The notes under the pieces are model-generated. The model ran no database searches and was not told the DNA's origin. It saw only the letters and a program-made list of their open reading frames with translations. Positions 61,622 to 64,000 of a stretch of 64,000 bases of DNA are shown in pieces. This DNA comes from Geodermatophilus africanus (lineage in GTDB: Bacteria > Actinomycetota > Actinomycetes > Mycobacteriales > Geodermatophilaceae): the NCBI RefSeq assembly GCF_900107105.1, contig NZ_FNOT01000003.1:1-64000 (forward strand). Direction: 5' to 3'. How positions within the stretch are numbered: the first letter of the stretch is position 1; every line of letters starts with the position of its first letter. Both the position numbers and the translations under genes were made by a program.

Positions 61622-62526
61622 GCGCGGTCGCGGAGGAGCGGGCTCCCCGGCAGACGTCGGCCGGAGCGGTGACCGGCCTGCTGCGCGCCATGCGGCCGCG
61701 TCACTGGACGAAGAACCTCCTGGTGCTGGTCCCTCTGCTGCCCGCAGGGTCGGCGCTGCGCCAGGTCGACCCGCTCGACGTCCTCCTGGCGTTCGCGGCC
61801 TTCTGCCTGATCAGCTCCAGCGTCTACCTGGTCAACGACGCGCGGGACGTGGAGTCCGACCGTGCGCACCCGGTCAAGCGGTACCGACCGCTGGCCGCGG
61901 GTGTCGTACCCATCCCCTTGGCCGTGGTGGCCGCCGTCGTACTCGCCGCCGCCGCCTTCGCCCTCTCGGCCGCGGTGAACGTCCCGCTGTTGGTCACCGT
62001 CGCCACCTACTACGGCATCCAGCTGGCGTACTGCTTCGGGCTCAAGCACGAGCCGGTGCTGGAGTTGGCCTGCGTGGCGTCCGGGTTCATGCTGCGAGCA
62101 CTGGCGGGGGGCGTGGCGGTCGACATCCCGCTGTCGTCCTGGTTCCTGCTCACCGCGGCGTTCGGCTCGCTCTACATGGCGGCGGGCAAGCGGTACGGGG
62201 AGGCGCGGATGGGCGAGCGTACGGGCGCCCGGGTTCGCCGCGTGGTCCAGCGCTACACCATGACCTTCCTGCGGTTCGTGTGGACGCTCTCGGCGACGGT
62301 CGTGGTCCTGACCTACTCCCTGTGGTCCTTCGAGGTCTCGCAACGGACCGAATCGGTCTTCAGCGCCGTCTCCGTGGTGCCGTTCACGCTGGCGATCCTG
62401 CGGTTCGGCATCAACGTCGACGCAGGGACGGCCGAGGAGCCCGACGAGATCGTGGTCCACGACCGGGTACTCCTGGCGCTCGGCCTGTTGTGGGCGGTCC
62501 TCTTCGCGGCCGCGGTCTACCTGTGA
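61618..62526 (+). CDS. ubiA: Decaprenyl-phosphate phosphoribosyltransferase (UbiA family)
   Basis: Transfers 5-phosphoribose from PRPP to polyprenyl phosphate, the first step towards the arabinan donor. The 302-residue protein has about nine helices. RPRHWTKNLLVLVPLLPAG (near 27-45) and NDARDVESDRAHPVKRYRPLA in part (near 75-95) carry the first Asp-rich motif NDxxDxxxD. YGIQLAYCFGLKHEPVLEL (near 125-143) and FLLTAAFGSLYMAAGKRYGE in part (near 176-195) are typical of DPPR synthase. Coupled to the PAP2 gene, as in mycobacteria. Confidence 0.92.
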   Translation: MSAVAEERAPRQTSAGAVTGLLRAMRPRHWTKNLLVLVPLLPAGSALRQVDPLDVLLAFAAFCLISSSVYLVNDARDVESDRAHPVKRYRPLAAGVVPIPLAVVAAVVLAAAAFALSAAVNVPLLVTVATYYGIQLAYCFGLKHEPVLELACVASGFMLRALAGGVAVDIPLSSWFLLTAAFGSLYMAAGKRYGEARMGERTGARVRRVVQRYTMTFLRFVWTLSATVVVLTYSLWSFEVSQRTESVFSAVSVVPFTLAILRFGINVDAGTAEEPDEIVVHDRVLLALGLLWAVLFAAAVYL

Positions 62527-62530
62527 GCCG

Positions 62531-63055
62531 GTGAGCCCGGACCATCCTGCCGAGGGGCCCAGCCGGGTCGTCGAGCTGGCGCGCTTCACGGCGACCGGGG
62601 GTGCGGCCTACCTGGCCGACCTGCTGGTCTTCAACGCGTTGCTCCTGGGCACTGCGCTGGGTGCGAGCTGGTCGAAGATCATCTCGAGCGCGGTGGCCAT
62701 CGGTGTGGCGTTCGCCGGGAGCCGGTGGTTCACCTGGCGGGAACGGCGCAGCGACCGGGTGGGACGCGAGTACACCCTCTTCGTCGTCTTCAGCCTGCTC
62801 GCCGCCGGCATCCAGTTCCTGTGTCTGGTGCTGACCCACCACGTCATCGGGTGGACCAGCCCGCTCGCGGACAACCTGTCGGCCAACGTGGCGGGCATGG
62901 CCCTGGCGACGGCGTTCCGCTTCTGGACCTTCCGCACCTACGTCTTCCCGCCCGACGCGGCCGCCAGCCCGGCCGAGCGCGCCGGGGACGCGGGTCAGAC
63001 GGGCAGGCGACGGAAGAGGGGAGCCGGCAGCAACCGCAGCACGAAGGCCACGTAG
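62531..63055 (+). CDS. GtrA-family membrane protein
   Basis: A 174-residue protein with four helices (about 14-34, 42-62, 80-100, 112-132), resembling GtrA flippase-like proteins (ARFTATGGAAYLADLLVFN near 17). In mycobacteria a GtrA-like protein is also linked to decaprenyl-phosphoryl-arabinose genes. The hydrophilic tail after about residue 145 is read over the 3' end of dprE2 on the other strand (61-base overlap), so the last 20 residues may be non-conserved. GTG lies four bases after the ubiA stop. Confidence 0.84.
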   Translation: MSPDHPAEGPSRVVELARFTATGGAAYLADLLVFNALLLGTALGASWSKIISSAVAIGVAFAGSRWFTWRERRSDRVGREYTLFVVFSLLAAGIQFLCLVLTHHVIGWTSPLADNLSANVAGMALATAFRFWTFRTYVFPPDAAASPAERAGDAGQTGRRRKRGAGSNRSTKAT

Positions 63056-63747
63056 CGCATGGGCGGTGGCGCCCAGACGACCTCCCGCCCTGACCGCAGA
63101 CCGCTGACCGCGGCCTCGGCGACCCGGTCGGCGTCGACGGCCAGCGGGGCGGCGGGCATCCCCTGGGTCATCTTCGTCCGGACGAACCCGGGGCGGACGA
63201 CCACGACCCGGATGCCCTCGGGACGCAGCGCTTCCCGCAGGCCGGTGTAGAAGGCGTCCAGACCCGCCTTGGTCGACCCGTAGGCGAAGTTGCTCCGGCG
63301 GGGCCGCTGCCCGGCGACACTGGACAGGACGACCAACGCGCCGTGGCCCTGGGTCCGCAACCGGGCGGCGACGTCCACCCCCATCGTCACCGGGGCGGTG
63401 TAGTTCACGGTCGCCAGCGCCGCAGCGTCGTCCGGGTCCTGCCAGGCGCGCTCGGCGTCGCCCAGGATCCCGAAGGCGACGACCACGACGTCGACGTCCC
63501 CCCCGGCGAAGGCCTTCTCCACGGCCGGCGCCCAGGTCCGGCGGTCCTCGGCGTCGAAGTGCACCAGGTCGACGTCGTGGCCCTCGGCGCGCAGCTCCGC
63601 CGCGACGGCGTCGAGCCGGTCGGTCGGGCGGCCGGCCAGGACAGCGGCCGGTCGCCGCCGTCCGGCCAGCCGCCGCAGGACCGCCAGACCGATCTCCGAC
63701 GTGCCGCCCAGGACGAGCACCCGTTGCACGTCGCCGACAGCATCCAT
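62995..63747 (-). CDS. dprE2: Decaprenylphosphoryl-2-keto-ribose reductase (SDR)
   Basis: With DprE1 it epimerises polyprenyl-phosphoryl-ribose to the arabinose form. The 250-residue SDR has VLVLGGTSEIGLAVLRRLAG (near 10-29), VVVAFGILGDAE (near 84-95), VLSSVAGQRPRRSNFAYGSTKAG in part (near 139-161, catalytic Ser, Tyr, Lys) and RVVVVRPGFVRTKMT (near 179). Its ATG shares one base with the dprE1 stop (TGATG), so the two are coupled. Confidence 0.92.
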   Translation of the reverse strand: MDAVGDVQRVLVLGGTSEIGLAVLRRLAGRRRPAAVLAGRPTDRLDAVAAELRAEGHDVDLVHFDAEDRRTWAPAVEKAFAGGDVDVVVVAFGILGDAERAWQDPDDAAALATVNYTAPVTMGVDVAARLRTQGHGALVVLSSVAGQRPRRSNFAYGSTKAGLDAFYTGLREALRPEGIRVVVVRPGFVRTKMTQGMPAAPLAVDADRVAEAAVSGLRSGREVVWAPPPMRYVAFVLRLLPAPLFRRLPV

Positions 63748-64000
63748 CACAGGGACAGCCTCTTCGCCTGGTCGGAGGTGAACACGCGGTGGGGGTCGAC
63801 CCGGTCGCGGACCCGGCGCCACTCGTCGATGCGCGGGTACATGCGGTGCAGCGCCTCGGCGGTGGTGCGGGAGTCCTTGGCCAGGTAGAGCCGGCCCCCG
63901 GCGGACAGCACGAGGTCGTCGAGGTCGTCGAGCAGGCGGCCGAGCTCGGGCGTCACGGGGATGTCCAGGGCCAGGGTCCATCCCGGGGTGGGGAAGGACA
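63747..64000 (-). CDS. dprE1: Decaprenylphosphoryl-ribose oxidase, C-terminal part (5' end beyond window)
   Basis: The last 84 codons of DprE1 are visible. [52 protein letters not shown] and the end [13 protein letters not shown] match the C-terminal region of the FAD oxidase that makes the 2-keto intermediate. The Lys in YLAKDS corresponds to the conserved active-site Lys of the family. The catalytic FAD domain lies past base 64000. Confidence 0.9.
   Translation of the reverse strand, partial: SFPTPGWTLALDIPVTPELGRLLDDLDDLVLSAGGRLYLAKDSRTTAEALHRMYPRIDEWRRVRDRVDPHRVFTSDQAKRLSL

Overview
The window is very GC-rich (third codon positions are almost all G or C), with many GTG starts, GTGA/ATGA stop-start overlaps and leaderless promoters. 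It is a high-GC actinobacterium. The gene content (whiB2, a DUF3499 protein, F420 genes, LGFP-repeat wall proteins, a GlfT/Glf/DprE galactan-arabinan set) and the style of the intergenic repeats suggest Geodermatophilaceae (Blastococcus, Geodermatophilus or Modestobacter type). That assignment is inference; no rRNA or other marker is present.

Layout. 1-130: tail of a probable IS110 transposase. 131-3855: secreted SGNH hydrolase, purK, purE and an acyl-CoA dehydrogenase. 3925-5527: a compact arsenic locus (arsI, arsR, arsC) with an unannotated 22-residue peptide carrying six cysteines, followed by a P-type ATPase fragment. 6003-9994: CitE-like lyase, then a minus-strand run DUF1028 / scoB / scoA / TIGR03089. 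10132-16829: LCP ligase, nonulosonic-acid (sialic/legionaminic-type) genes neuB, neuC, neuA, and rmlB-rmlD. 16999-23472: two secreted LGFP-repeat proteins around a small anchored protein. 23543-24816: a sialyltransferase-like (GT29) enzyme and a coiled-coil protein. 25071-35026: galactan assembly and export (two GlfT2-like enzymes, GlfT1, Wzm/Wzt, Glf, WbbL, ManC). 35111-40704: SDR, two large membrane proteins (one split by an amber codon) and an AlkA-type glycosylase with an apparent CTG start. 40865-45883: a tightly overlapping six-gene sugar/glycosyltransferase operon behind a palindromic operator candidate. 46010-49547: rmlA, fbiB, fbiA, whiB2. 49725-53657: poorly known proteins plus DUF3499. 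53806-59265: manB, Trm112-like, SIS protein, FAD oxidoreductase and manA. 59310-64000: arabinan-lipid genes (AftB-like GT-C, PAP2, UbiA, GtrA, DprE2, start-less DprE1).

How it works together. Most of the window makes and assembles cell-envelope glycans. ManA/ManB/ManC supply GDP-mannose. RmlA/B/D supply dTDP-rhamnose (no rmlC here) for WbbL. Glf supplies UDP-galactofuranose to GlfT1/GlfT2, and Wzm/Wzt export the lipid-linked galactan. UbiA, PAP2 and DprE1/DprE2 make polyprenyl-phosphoryl-arabinose for an AftB-like transferase. LCP would ligate the polymer to peptidoglycan. The order purK-purE-fadE ... LCP-rmlD-wbbL-manC-fbiB-fbiA-whiB2-DUF3499-manB-SIS-manA parallels a mycobacterial block as I recall it, with extra modules inserted.

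The signal no gene explains is a dispersed intergenic hairpin repeat, seen at six sites (10019, 35029, 47977, 49601, 51551, 53692). It has a conserved ten-base loop, GAGCNNGCGA, and stems that change in compensating pairs. One copy is nested in another and one encodes the C-terminus of FbiA. A second strong signal is NeuB/NeuC/NeuA with a GT29-like enzyme in the same window, suggesting a nonulosonic-acid-decorated envelope. No tRNA, rRNA or CRISPR array was seen. No gene-free stretch exceeds about 300 bases.
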